DNA from: Anastrepha obliqua | Lineage: Eukaryota > Arthropoda > Insecta > Diptera > Tephritidae | Reading direction: 5' to 3' | NCBI RefSeq assembly: GCF_027943255.1 | Contig: NC_072897.1 | Span: 16,926,044-16,990,043 of the forward strand | DNA length: 64,000 nucleotides | Notes under the pieces: model-generated | Told to the model about the DNA's origin: nothing | Seen by the model: only the letters and a program-made list of their open reading frames with translations | The model's database searches: none | Program-made: the position numbers and the translations under genes | Part shown: positions 1 through 9,960 of the stretch, piece after piece | How positions within the stretch are numbered: position 1 is the first letter of the stretch | Layout: each line of letters opens with the position of its first letter

Positions 1-2175
1 TCGTATGTTGGTACGAACGCAGGTCGTGCTTTGTCCTTGCGCACGAATACATGCGTTGCTTCTGCCAGTTTGCTGAATACAAAAGTTTTCGGGGCGTCGT
101 GATTTGCGGTTTGGATTGGTCGTATTTTTATCATCACGTCAATGAGCTGTTTGGCAAAATCCGATTGTGGCTGATTTATATGGCGATTGTCCTGGCAACC
201 GGAGATTAGCACCATATACAAGATGTGCAGCTGTTGCTCCGATGTCAGGCTTGAATGCTGTACGAAGACCAAGTAGGATTATAGGTAGGCGATTAATCCA
301 ATCATCTCGTTCATCACAGGTAATTGCTGTTTTCAAAGAGCGGTGCCAACGTTCGATGATTTCATTCGCTTGTGGATGGTATGCCGTTGTGCGTAAGCGT
401 AATATGCCTAGCATGCGTGATAAATCGTTGAATAACTGTGATTCGAATTGTCTATCTTGATCGGTAGTGATACGTACGGGTATACCAAATCGTGAGAACC
501 AAACGCAGACTAGTTTTTTAGCGATTGTTTCTGCAGTAATATTTCTAATTGGGATTGCTACAGGCCAACGCGTGTATCTGTCTATGATCGTAAGACAGTA
601 TTGGTATTCGTCTGATGGCGGTAGCGGTCCAATAATGTCGATATTAATGTGTTCGAATCTACTCGATGGTAACGAAATTGGTTGTAGTGGGGATCGCATG
701 TGTCTACTGATCTTGGTACGTTGACAGCTTAGACAGCGTTGGACTACATTAGCTATTTGTTTTCCCATGTTCGGCCAGACGAAACGTGTTTTGATAAGTT
801 TCGTTGTTGCGCGCACACCCCCATGCGAAATTCTATGCATTTTCTCGATGATGTTGAACGGTCGTACTTCTGATGTAGCTACATCACAGCATATTTTAAA
901 ATCGGAGTTGGGTATGCTTATCCACTTCAGTTGCAAGGATGTATTGCCATCGATGAGTTTTTTCAGCTCTGGGCATTGTTTTTGGTCTTCGGCGATGTGC
1001 TTGTAGTCGACAAAATTTGGTTCAATTGCCTCTATGCGTGAAAGTGTGTCGGCTGCCGTATTTGCAGTGCCGGCAACGTGGACAATATCGGTGGTGAATT
1101 GACCGATGAAGTCCAGCTGGCGCAGCTGTCGCGGTGATGCTTTATCAAGCTTTTGATGAAATGCGTAAGTAAGTGGTTTATGGTCAGTTCTTACCTCGAA
1201 CGGTCTTCCTTCTAACATGCAGCGAAAATGTTTTATTGCCAGATATACTGCGAGTAACTCTCTGTCGTAGGTACTGTACCTTTTTGGTGCTTCAGTGAGT
1301 TTTTGGCTAAAAAATGCTAACGGTTGAAACTCGTTGTGGACGATTTGGTGAAGTGCAGCGCCAATAGCGGTATCGCTGGCGTCAGTGCTCAACGATATTT
1401 GGGCGTTTGGTGCTGGATGAACTAGGAGTGTAGCATTTGCTAGTTGTTTCTTACACTCGTTGAAATGAATGACTGAGTCGTCGGTCCACTTGATTATGGT
1501 CTTGTCGTTCTTTCGATTTCCGGGGATTAATTCGACCAGTGGTATTTGGTGATCTACTGCGTTAGGTAGGAAGCGGCGGTAAAAATTAATCATCGCCAAA
1601 AATCTTCGCAATTCTTTGGCGATCTTTGGCAGAGGGAAATTGGAAATTGCTTTAACTTTTTCCGGCAATGGCTTAATACCTTCTGCTGTGACGATATGAC
1701 CAAGAAATGAAATTTGTTTTTGAGCGAATTTGCATTTATTAAGGTTGATCGTCAGATGAAATTGTTGTAGTCGTTCGAAAACTTGTCTTAACTGCGCTTT
1801 ATGTTGCTCGATACCTTCTGAGGCGACACACACATCGTCAATGTACACGAACACATATTCGAGTCCACGGAAAACTTCGTGCATAAACCGCTGGAAGGTT
1901 TGTGCAGCATTGCACAAGCCGAATGTCATATGCGTGAATTCGAATAATCCGAACGGCGTAGCTATTGCCGTCTTTGGAATGTCATTGGGCTCGATTGGAA
2001 TTTGATGGTAGGCTCGATTGAGGTCGATTTTACTGAAGACGTTTTTTCGGTACAAGAAGTGTGTGAAGTCTTGTATGTGCAGTAAAGGATAACGATCTGG
2101 AATGGTCTGCGCATTTAGGGCTCGATAGTCGCCACAAGGACGCCACTCACCATTTGCTTTCTTGACCAGGTGCAA
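1..2175 (-). pseudogene. pol: pol: reverse transcriptase, RNase H, integrase (partial)
   Basis: A 678-residue open stretch. The RT core starts with [20 protein letters not shown] and carries the catalytic YIDDV box about 110 residues in. RNase H follows ([15 protein letters not shown] and [15 protein letters not shown]). The integrase has an HHCC zinc region (HRISHGG through CLSCQRTK) and then the DDE core ([20 protein letters not shown]). The frame really begins upstream, with [19 protein letters not shown] continuous into the RT and no Met needed. A stop at 2257-2259 breaks it. At about 139-160 a frameshift moves the integrase C-terminus into another frame, which stays open to position 1. 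Confident of family; not functional as it stands. Confidence 0.9.
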
Positions 2176-2311
2176 TGGGGAGGCGTAAGAGCTTTCCGAC
2201 GGGCGGCAAATACCGAGTCTGCTTAAAAATTCGAATTCTTCCTTAACTGCATTTAGTTAAAACAGGCGGGCCTTTCGTTTCGATGCAATGAGTTACTCCG
2301 GTCTGTGATGC

Positions 2312-2760
2312 TCATGGAGCTAATGCGTTTGGATTACAGATCTCAGTGAACTCGAGAAGTAGGTTTGCGATTTCAGTGTTGTACCCTTGTGTTTCGAAGC
2401 TTGTTGTTTTTCCGAAGGCGCATATGTTCGCGCGCCTTGGTGCTGTAGTGCTGACAGTTAATGTAGAATTTACGATGTCGACGATTAAATTGAAATGGCG
2501 GAGGAAGTCTGCACCGATGATTGCATACTTTATTTCTGCAATGATGAAATTCCAAGTAAGTTTGTGCTGAAGGCCGAAGTCAAGCGTGCGACGTATCATG
2601 CCATACGTTTTGATGGCTGTACCGTTTGCTGCGTAAAGCGTGGAACCGTTAGATTTTGACAAGCGACACGCACGAGTTGCTGGGATGACCGATACTTCTG
2701 CGCCGATATCGATCAAAAATAATTGAGTTGATTTTCTGTCAGGAATGAAAAAACGTTTAG
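2312..2760 (-). pseudogene. Retroviral-type aspartic protease, LTR element
   Basis: The segment has the protease fold signatures: a hydrophobic strand, the active-site loop IDIGAEVSVIP, and about 75 residues later IIGADFLRHFNL, the conserved second motif. The active site normally reads D-T/S-G. Here the middle residue is Ile, which should impair catalysis. The frame is open upstream of the listed Met to about 2760. Downstream of 2312 the link to the RT passes through at least two frame changes. It lies between gag and RT as expected for Ty3/gypsy. Confidence 0.82.
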
Positions 2761-2850
2761 ATTTGGTGAATTCGGAAAATTTTACCTCTAGTTCGCATTG
2801 TGATTTGTTGCTCGACGATATTACCCTGCCAGGACTGTCGAGCTCGATCC

Positions 2851-3738
2851 TTACGGCAGATTTAAGTTTTTTATTAAAGTTTGGATTTTAGTAGGGAAAT
2901 CGCATGGATTTCGGCATTTACGGGCCTGAGTTCCATACTCACGATGGTACCAACAGGTCGGTAATTGCTCAACGTTGGTACTGCGATGTGGTGTATTCGG
3001 CCGTTTGGCCTTGCTCCGTGAACGTTCACGTTGTCGGCTGCGGTTTTGGGACATAAGCATACTTAATTTGTTGCTTAATTTTTCGATGGCAATGTCTTGC
3101 ATTTCGATTTGCCTTTGGAGTACGGTGAATTGATTTGTAGGAGTTGTAGGAGTTTCGATAGCGTTGACGGCTGCTGCTCGAACTGGTGAGGCTGAGTTAG
3201 AGTCACGGCTTAGTGCGTCGAGTACTGCATCGGCGGTAATGGCGAGTTGGTTTAAAGGTGTGCTTGGTTGGGCCTGCAGCATACCGGCAATAACAGCGCG
3301 TGCAGCTTCAGGCAATTGTTTTAGCCAATATTGTTGTATGACGGATTCATCGTTCGTCGCGGTTGTTCGCTGCATTTGGATCAGCAAATGGCTGGGTTTA
3401 CCGTCACCCAAATGAATTCCCGTTAGTTTGTCGAGTCGGGCCATAGCTGAATCACTAAATTTTTCGATGATGGTCTTTTTTAGCGTGGAATAAGGTGACA
3501 TTGTTGGTGGCTTGCGTACAAGCTCAAAAACTTGGTCGAGGATATAATCATCAGCATACGCAATGATGGCGGTATATTTATCCTTTTCCTTACGTACGCC
3601 AAAGCCATGTAGTTCGAACCATGCATCTACCTTGATAAACCATGATTCAATGTTATACTTCGAATTCAGTTTTGGAAACGGTAATTTTCCAAACACTGCT
3701 GCGTTGCTGTCATCGTTTTCTTCTGCATTAACGTTCAT
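2851..3738 (-). CDS. gag: gag-like protein of CsRn1-type element
   Basis: An intact 295-residue frame with an ATG at 3736-3738. It would form the particle that packages the element's RNA. The N-terminal half is a capsid-like helical region (PFPKLNSKYNIESWFIKVDAWF, about residues 19-40, then SPYSTLKKTIIEKF). A basic Arg/Ser/Lys stretch (RSRQRERSRSKAKR) precedes the zinc motif CWYHREYGTQARKCRNPC near residues 263-280. The CHCC spacing is C-x2-H-x9-C-x3-C. It is the only open frame of this element without a visible break. Confidence 0.83.
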   Translation of the reverse strand: MNVNAEENDDSNAAVFGKLPFPKLNSKYNIESWFIKVDAWFELHGFGVRKEKDKYTAIIAYADDYILDQVFELVRKPPTMSPYSTLKKTIIEKFSDSAMARLDKLTGIHLGDGKPSHLLIQMQRTTATNDESVIQQYWLKQLPEAARAVIAGMLQAQPSTPLNQLAITADAVLDALSRDSNSASPVRAAAVNAIETPTTPTNQFTVLQRQIEMQDIAIEKLSNKLSMLMSQNRSRQRERSRSKAKRPNTPHRSTNVEQLPTCWYHREYGTQARKCRNPCDFPTKIQTLIKNLNLP

Positions 3739-3897
3739 GTTGTTGGGTCACGTAGCTGTGAAGGAACCGTTACTTCATGTGCCGTTATGGTAGTTGGCTT
3801 CTGTAACGGTCGAGGAATTTTCACTGGCGTCACTCTTACACCGCACATGCACTTTTAGGTAGGTTTTGACACTTTTTGCTCACTATCACCTTTTTTA

Positions 3898-3908
3898 CGG
3901 GGTCACCA
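3898..3908 (-). promoter_or_regulatory. Primer-binding site, tRNA-Trp
   Basis: On the minus strand the 11 bases TGGTGACCCCG lie one base downstream of the proposed LTR end. They are complementary to the CCA-bearing 3' end of fly tRNA-Trp as I recall that tRNA. This is where minus-strand DNA synthesis would start. The match stops after 11 bases. Confidence 0.8.
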
Positions 3909-3909
3909 C

Positions 3910-4300
3910 TGTGGGTATAGTGGCAATTAATTGTTTTCGGTTCAGTAAAACGTATCTTTATTTTTAGTTTTTTAATTACAATAGTACTTAGGTTAAAATT
4001 AGGATTTAATTAGATTTAAGGATTAATGTCTGTAATGCGAATTAATACAACGCGTCTGTACTCGCCGGCGATTCGATCGAACTCTTCGTTCAATGGCGTT
4101 TTTATATTGTCCTGTTATTGTCAGGGTTGCCATCGGGTCGTCCGTTCAGTCTGGTTGCCACAGTTTCCATAACAGAAGTGTCATCAGGATTTTTGCAAAA
4201 GAGTGCACATTTTTCTTGTTGCCCAATCTTAGAATGTTTGGCGGGGTAATTGGGCTCAACTCGCTTACGGAGATCAATACAAGGATAAATCGAAAACACA
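3910..4300 (-). repeat. 5' LTR of the CsRn1-type element
   Basis: Minus strand: about 391 bases starting TGTGTTTTCG at 4300 and ending CTATACCCACA at 3910, so the ends form TGTG/CACA inverted repeats. A TATAAAAA box lies at about 4103-4110 and an AATAAA polyadenylation signal at 3957-3962. The boundaries come from these signals and the primer site only, because the partner LTR lies outside the window. The short open frames in it are chance. Confidence 0.68.
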
Positions 4301-4323
4301 AATTACCAAACTAGAACGAAGGT

Positions 4324-4672
4324 GCGGCCGCCGTAGCCGAATGGGTTGGTGCGCGACTACCATTCGAAATTCAGAGAGAACGTAGGTTCGAATCTCGGTG
4401 AAACACCAAAATTATGAAAAGTTTTTTTCTAATAGCGGTCGCCCCTCGGCAGGAAATGTCAAATTTCCGAGTGACTTTCTGCCATGGAAAGGCTTATCAT
4501 AAAGAAAATATTTGCGGTTCGGTGTCGGTTTGAAACTGTAGGTCCCTCCATTTGTGGAACAACATCAAGACGCACACCACAAATAGGAGGAGGAGCTCGG
4601 ACAAACACCCAAGAAGGGTGTACGCGCCAATTATATATATATTATATATATATTACATATATATGTATATAA
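4324..4672 (+). repeat. tRNA-derived SINE, copy 1
   Basis: The head is tRNA-like, with an internal pol III promoter: box A TAGCCGAATGGG at 4334-4345 and box B GGTTCGAATCT at 4385-4395. The body runs through AATAGCGGTCGCCCCTCGGC and GTCCCTCCATTTGTGGAACA. The end is a hairpin (ACACCC at 4605-4610, GGGTGT at 4616-4621), then ACGCGCCAATTA and a TA-rich tail. Six relatives occur in this window. It encodes nothing and would depend on a LINE for movement. Confidence 0.88.
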
Positions 4673-4687
4673 TGAATGTCCGGAATC

Positions 4688-6720
4688 TATTTCGGTTTCA
4701 AAGTGCATATGTAGATGCTAATTTCCCACAAGTGAAACAAAATTATCAAAACAGTGAAGGCAAAATTTCAGAAATTATGATAGCTAAAAGATTTTTACTT
4801 GCAGATTCACACGAAATGTTTTCGTACAACACAAATATTGTCGCTACTATCAGAGCGCAATCAAAACTATATAACAAAAATATGTAACAAGAAACAAGGA
4901 AATTCGAGATCTGCTAAAAGGCGGCATCATCAGATTATACCGGTCTCCTTACAAAAATCCAACATGAGAAAAACCATGTCGAAATATGCTATCTCTGGAA
5001 AATATCCGTGCTTTGGAGAATGAGGTGAAGTCAGATTTAGCCACTACTCACAGTGAGCCTTCAATGACATACGCCATTTTTGTCATGTTTGAAGAAAAAA
5101 CGAGACACATCTTAAGTATTTCGAACAAGGAGGCGCTATTGAATATGGCCAAAAACGTGGTAAAAGACAGTGTTCTAAATGCAATTTACTACGAATTATT
5201 CATTATCGCGAATTACCCAATTCAATTCTCTGTGGGAGAATATCTTGGTAGAGACATTTTCTCTACTGATAAGAAATAATTTCTTACTTGTATTGACAAG
5301 TTGCCTAAGTTTGTGGTAGTTCAACAAATAGAATCAAGAATCATCGTGGATGTGAAATTAATCAATTCATGAACTTTTTCCCACTGATGAAAACGTTTCA
5401 TTACGATAATGACAAGTCTCTGAACTCTGAAACAATAAAATCCATTTTGACAAATAATTTCAATATCCAAATGGCTAATGCTCCTCCATTACATAACAAA
5501 TCGAATAGTCAGGTAGAGAGTACCCAGCACCTTGCTGGAAATCGCTAGGTGCCTTAAAATACCGCTAGGTACCGAAAAATCGATGACACTGTTGAGCTCA
5601 TTCTGTTGGCCACCATGGAGTATAATAAATCAATTTACTCAACAATCAAGCGATAGCCTGCTTATTTATTTATTTTTGATATTATTTTTTCGGCTTCGTA
5701 AGAATGAAATAACGAATAAAATCAAAAAGGCACAGAAGGAGCATTGTGATTATTTAATCAAAAGCTAGACAAAACAGGACTTTCCAGTTTTTGTGAAACA
5801 GTTTTGTTAAAAACTAATAGAAGGCTTGGTTAAAAATTAACATCTCTACGCGTAAAAGAAACTGTTGAAGCTGATTTAGAAACCACGGTCCTCATTATAG
5901 GGAGAGTGGTTCTTAAGGAGCATATGAAATAAAAAAAGTAACCACCACGATTACCTCAATTTACTTCTTGTTGTACGACTATTACGCCAAGGTTTACCAT
6001 AAGGCTTGTAATTCCGACTGTTATGGGAAAAATTAGTAGCTTCACTCGCTCCGAATAGTAACGCTATAATATAGGAAGGCCGCGTTTTCTTAGTCTATAC
6101 CACAAATCTGACACAAGAGCAAATTAATAAGTTAACGGAAAGTATGAATAGTCTTATAGAAAATCCAAATAGTAGACAGATCAGCAAGAGTTACCTCTCT
6201 GAAATTTTGCAAGAAAGCGCAAGAAACCAAATATTAATATTGGAATTAGAAAACTTAAAATTATCGAAACACTTGCAAAGAACGATATGATGTATTGTGG
6301 ATGATGATGATGTTCAATCCATTCTCGATGAGCAATTTGAGAATATCATTTTAACATAATTAATGGAAGTAGCTAAAATTAAAGTGTTCTCATACAAAGT
6401 AATCAGTTTTTACATTTTTTTTTTTCAGTTTCCTAAATCGCCAAAAGGTTTGTAGAAAGTTTGAGGCATGCCTATTGTAAGATACGACTAAAATTCGTAA
6501 CGATATGATGTATTGTGGATGATGATGATGTTCAATCCATTCTCAATGAGCAATTTGAGAATATCATTTTAACATAATTAATGGAAGTAGCTAAAATTAA
6601 AGTGTTCTCATACAAAGTAATCAGTTTTTACATTTTTTTTTCAGTTTCCTAAATCGCCAAAAGGTTTGTAGAAAGTTTGAGGCATGCCTATTGTAAGATA
6701 CGACTAAAATTCGATAAGAA
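4688..6720 (+). pseudogene. Errantivirus (gypsy-type) pol-env relic
   Basis: A decayed insect endogenous retrovirus in several frames. About 4790-4970 resembles the start of a gypsy-type reverse transcriptase. After an internal deletion, 4986-5280 resembles the zinc-binding region and first strand of an integrase. About 5380-5935 resembles the integrase core end and C-terminal domain. From about 6060 on, the text resembles the N-terminal part of an errantivirus envelope protein. Most of the RT and RNase H is missing and stops are frequent. Assignment rests on order and recognisable segments; no frame is functional. Confidence 0.62.
6281..6714 (+). repeat. Tandem duplication of about 217 bp in the env relic
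   Basis: Unit 1 (6281-6498) and unit 2 (6499-6714) are nearly identical. They differ in one base in the TTCTC(G/A)ATGAG segment and in the length of a T run (11 versus 9). Both begin AACGATATGATG and end CGACTAAAATTCG. The near identity shows that the duplication is far younger than the decayed relic it lies in. Confidence 0.93.
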
Positions 6721-7030
6721 AGCAGTGTTCGGCTTAAAAGGCCTCATAAACATCCGAGTAGTCGCCGCCCTTGAAATAAACAGCCCAAACCCACACTGGA
6801 ATACCCCACGAAGGATGCCTACTCACGAGAGGGAGGCAACAGCGCAACGAGAGCATTCAATGAGCATCAATCACAGAAGCGTCTCATATCATATCCTGTG
6901 AAGGAGAAGGAGAAGAAGTAACCGACAACGGTAAAATCCTGATTATGGCATATTGGAATATGATTCTAATTAAATAGGGTTGGTGAAAGTACAATTATAT
7001 CACATCAGTACGCGAGGGCGACACCTCACC
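6721..7030 (+). other. No gene recognised
   Basis: A 74-codon open stretch (6677-6901) overlaps the duplication and has no recognisable domain. The remainder may be the far end of the errantivirus or 5' sequence of the following LINE. Confidence 0.3.
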
Positions 7031-8890
7031 GAAATGGTTAATAGGCTAACACTACAATCGCCTCCGTCTTGTTAAAACTCTGGTAGCTCTTCAAGTACAA
7101 ATTGGTGGTACAAGATCTGTTCAGACAGGTCCTGACTGGGGTCGAATCTGGCGCTGAACACAAGCTCCCATTAGGTGGTTTCCCTGTACTAGCATATAGA
7201 ATCACGGAAATTATTACAAGACCGCACTTTGTACAGTGTGTGGTTAAAGCAGACACTCAGAAACAAAAATTGAAAGTCAACAACACCTACAAAAGTCAAA
7301 GGTGTTTTTCCGCCGGAAAAAATGCGTACCGATAAAAGAGAAGCTGAAAGATACACGGTCTACTACTGTGGTCCCACCTACCACATAAACCAAAACGCGA
7401 AGCCACAGGTCGACCAATTCTACGCTCATAGCACACAAAAAATTAAGAAAACTATTAAAAGTAAGCCACAGTCGAATACACTCTTTTTGGTGTGTTATCG
7501 ATGGAAGATAGGTGTGTAAACTACAAGAATCAGTCTCGGCTAAAAGCGAAGTGTAGCGACATTTGGCGGAAACGAGGTGGCGGATGTTTCATGTGATTCT
7601 GTAATGGAGCGTACGCCCTAAAACGTCACCAATGATGAAATTGGAAGTGACCTTTTGAATCCATTCGCGAATAGGTCGAAATTATCGAGGTCTCCGATCC
7701 GATCGACAACACCTGCTATTACGGAATTTTCAACCATTTCGGCACTAACGCAGAGCACCGAGACCAAAAAAGGTGAAGAGAATGCCTTCATTACTCTTCC
7801 CAAGCTCATTAAAGACTTGACTGAAGTCATTGGTAGTGGAAAACGCTCCGTTAATCAAAGCTTTAGAGAACTGGCGAAAGCAATCGCAATTTCATATGAC
7901 CATGCAGCGGAAGAATTGAGTCACAAAATTTTGATCAAGGGGAAACGAAACAGTCCTAGACAACCCCATCCCTAAGTCAACAACTGGGGTTTTTCCGGTT
8001 CCACAAACCCTTCCTATAAAGCAGATAGAAACCCACATAATTTACACTAACAATACTATTGGTTTATGCAAAGCAGCTAACACAAAGAAAAAACAGCGAA
8101 AGTGGAAAGTGGACAAGAATCACGAAACAGAAGCGCCAAAAAGTTAAGCCAACTCGGTTATCATAGTGAAAAGCGCGGAAATTAGGAAGGCGGTCAAAAT
8201 CGAAAATTTCCCTAAAGGAATGAGAACCATGGTTCGCAAAACACGTAAGACAGCGAGCGATTACCTTCATTTCAAACTTACCAAACCCTCTGAAAACTGC
8301 AGTCGCGCAACTTCTTACAGGAAAAGCGGAGGTCAAATCTTTTACGTAGGAGTGTCTTCTAGATATCCATGATAATGATGAGATAACTACAATGTAAGAG
8401 ACCTGCTTAGCTTTAAAACCCCAACTTCGTGACTTCAAGGTTAACCTCTCAAACATCGGAACATTAGGGAAAGCAGACAGTGGTATGCAGATAACCACTA
8501 TTTCCTTATCTTCAGAAATAGCCAACAAATTACTAAGCGATGGCCAAATTTCGAAAATACAACCGCGACGATGCTTTGGTTGCCTCGATTTCAGGCATAT
8601 ATCGAGAAAATGCCAGTGAAAATGATTACATGAGCAGGTGCTTTAAATGTGAAGAGGAAGGTCATATAGCGAAATCATGTACACAGCTCCAATATTCTTA
8701 CTGTATACAAAAGGAGGTACAGACCATACAGAACATCACACCGGCGGCATCAAGTGCCAGTATACCGGGCTTTTGCGGTTTTGAAAAAATTAATTCGCTA
8801 TGAGGTTCTTTTAACATAACGTCAACCACGGCGAAGCCGCACAAGATATTTTAATGCAGACAGTAGTGGAGCTAAATGTTTACGCTGGCT
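7031..8890 (+). pseudogene. R1-clade LINE: 5' region, gag, start of endonuclease
   Basis: The 5' part (7046-7260) is similar to 35434-35640, another relic of the same family. Open pieces at 7655-7975 and 8166-8372 fit an R1-type gag. At about 8560-8700 two CCHC knuckles appear in different frames, the clearest being CFKCEEEGHIAKSC (C-x2-C-x4-H-x4-C). At 8812-8890 the text NHGEAAQDILMQTVVELN resembles the beginning of the apurinic-type endonuclease of ORF2. Frameshifts separate every piece. It would have nicked target DNA and primed reverse transcription from its own RNA. Confidence 0.6.
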
Positions 8891-8944
8891 ATTAATAATT
8901 GGACATCATCGTTTATGAATCTGTTTAGCAAATACCTATCTAAG

Positions 8945-9590
8945 CGAACTTTCTCATCAATTTGAAGGAGACAAACGCTGTTTTGCTGCCAAAACCCGGT
9001 AGACCTCCCTCGGTACCTCCCAGGTCAATTTGCCTGCTCGGCTCAGCGGGGAAAGTTTTAAAGCGAGTTACATGCAACCGCCTCGAGATAGAGGTGCATG
9101 CTAAAGACCCAATAATCAGTTCGGCTTTAGGAAAGAAAAATCCATTATACACGCCGTGAGCACAGGTACTTAGCTGGTACTGAACGCAATAAGCGGTGCT
9201 CGTTGCTCGAAAGATGCAAGAAATACTGCTAAATTGTTACCCTGGATATCAACGACGCTTTCAACACGGCCAATTGAGCAAAGATTCTAGACACACTGCA
9301 TCGTATAGGAATATCGTTCTATCTAAGAAAACTCATACGAAACTATTTTCAACACCGTTTGCTGGAATATAAAGCACCAGAAGACAGAAGAAATCGTATT
9401 TACACACGCGGCATTTCTCTTCCTCCGTACTGGGCTCAAGGCTTCATATTGGCAGAAGAGGCAGCAAAGCTTTTCGAGAGCAAAATCGAACGTTATGTGG
9501 CAAGAGAAAGCAGCATGCAAGTTTGGCAAAGATGGAACAATTCGACAAAAAGCCGATTGGGCATGCCGTTGCATGAAGATAGTTAGAGTT
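8945..9590 (+). pseudogene. LINE reverse transcriptase fragment, R1-like
   Basis: Early RT motifs are readable (VLLPKPGRPPSVP then SICLLGSAGKVLKRVTCNRL), followed in another frame by INDAFNTA, the usual FDIxxAFN box. The last part (9359-9586) ends QVWQRWNNSTKSRLG, resembling the tryptophan-rich C-terminus of R1 ORF2. Large internal parts are missing, including the YADD box. It follows the endonuclease start directly, so it may be the same deleted copy. Confidence 0.5.
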
Positions 9591-9638
9591 TAAGTTTAAG
9601 ATAGTTTGGAAATGGTCATATGGAAACTTTCTCAAACT

Positions 9639-9866
9639 TTAACTGATTAGATTATACAAATCAAGCTGCATATAGAGGAAATCGGACGAACAAGTTATTA
9701 ACCGAAACAATTTAATATCATCGGCGTAAGGATATATGGAATATTTGAAAGAACCGCTAATAACATAGGTAAACAAGCGCCACGACACAATGGTCGGAGG
9801 GACCACTAAATTGGCAGCTATGGAGCGGCTAGAAACGGAACCATGTTGATAGGTTTGCTTTTGCAA
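9639..9866 (-). pseudogene. LINE RT scrap with YADD box, opposite strand
   Basis: The minus strand reads SIYPYADDIKLFRLITCSSD followed by MQLDLYNLIS. This matches the catalytic YADD box and following helix of Jockey/CR1-like reverse transcriptases. No more than about 75 residues can be supported. Confidence 0.45.
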
Positions 9867-9960
9867 ACAAACGAAAGTTTATCTTTAACTAGTTTTTCAA
9901 AAAGCTTTGAGCAGGATGTTAGTTTTGAGATAAGAATGAAAGCCACTACAGTTTATATAA
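9853..9960 (+). repeat. Direct repeat, copy 1 (partner at 13001-13090)
   Basis: Begins GCTTTTGCAAACAAACGAAAG. The partner at 13001 begins GCTTTTGCAAACAAATGAAAG and the two stay alignable for about 90 bases. Each follows an R1-like segment, so this may be a shared 3' untranslated end. Confidence 0.55.

Larger units (their letters stand above)
1..4300 (-). mobile_element. Ty3/gypsy LTR retrotransposon, CsRn1-type, 5' part
   Basis: Read on the minus strand the order is LTR, primer site, gag, protease, reverse transcriptase, RNase H, integrase, which is a standard Ty3/gypsy layout. The gag zinc motif is C-x2-H-x9-C-x3-C (CHCC) instead of the usual CCHC, and the primer site matches tRNA-Trp. Both are hallmarks of the CsRn1 clade as I know it. 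No env is seen. The window edge cuts the integrase, so the 3' LTR is not visible. The copy is dead: frameshifts and stops lie between protease and RT, and the integrase end is out of frame. Confidence 0.88.

Noticed and set aside
4102..4299. Small open frames in the LTR
   Set aside because: They lie inside the LTR with its TATA box and poly(A) signal; chance frames.
4324..4400. Functional tRNA gene
   Set aside because: Box A and box B are present, but the segment is the head of a SINE repeated seven times and the cloverleaf arms do not pair well.
8064..8528. 154-codon minus-strand frame
   Set aside because: Antisense to the R1-like gag region; no recognisable content.
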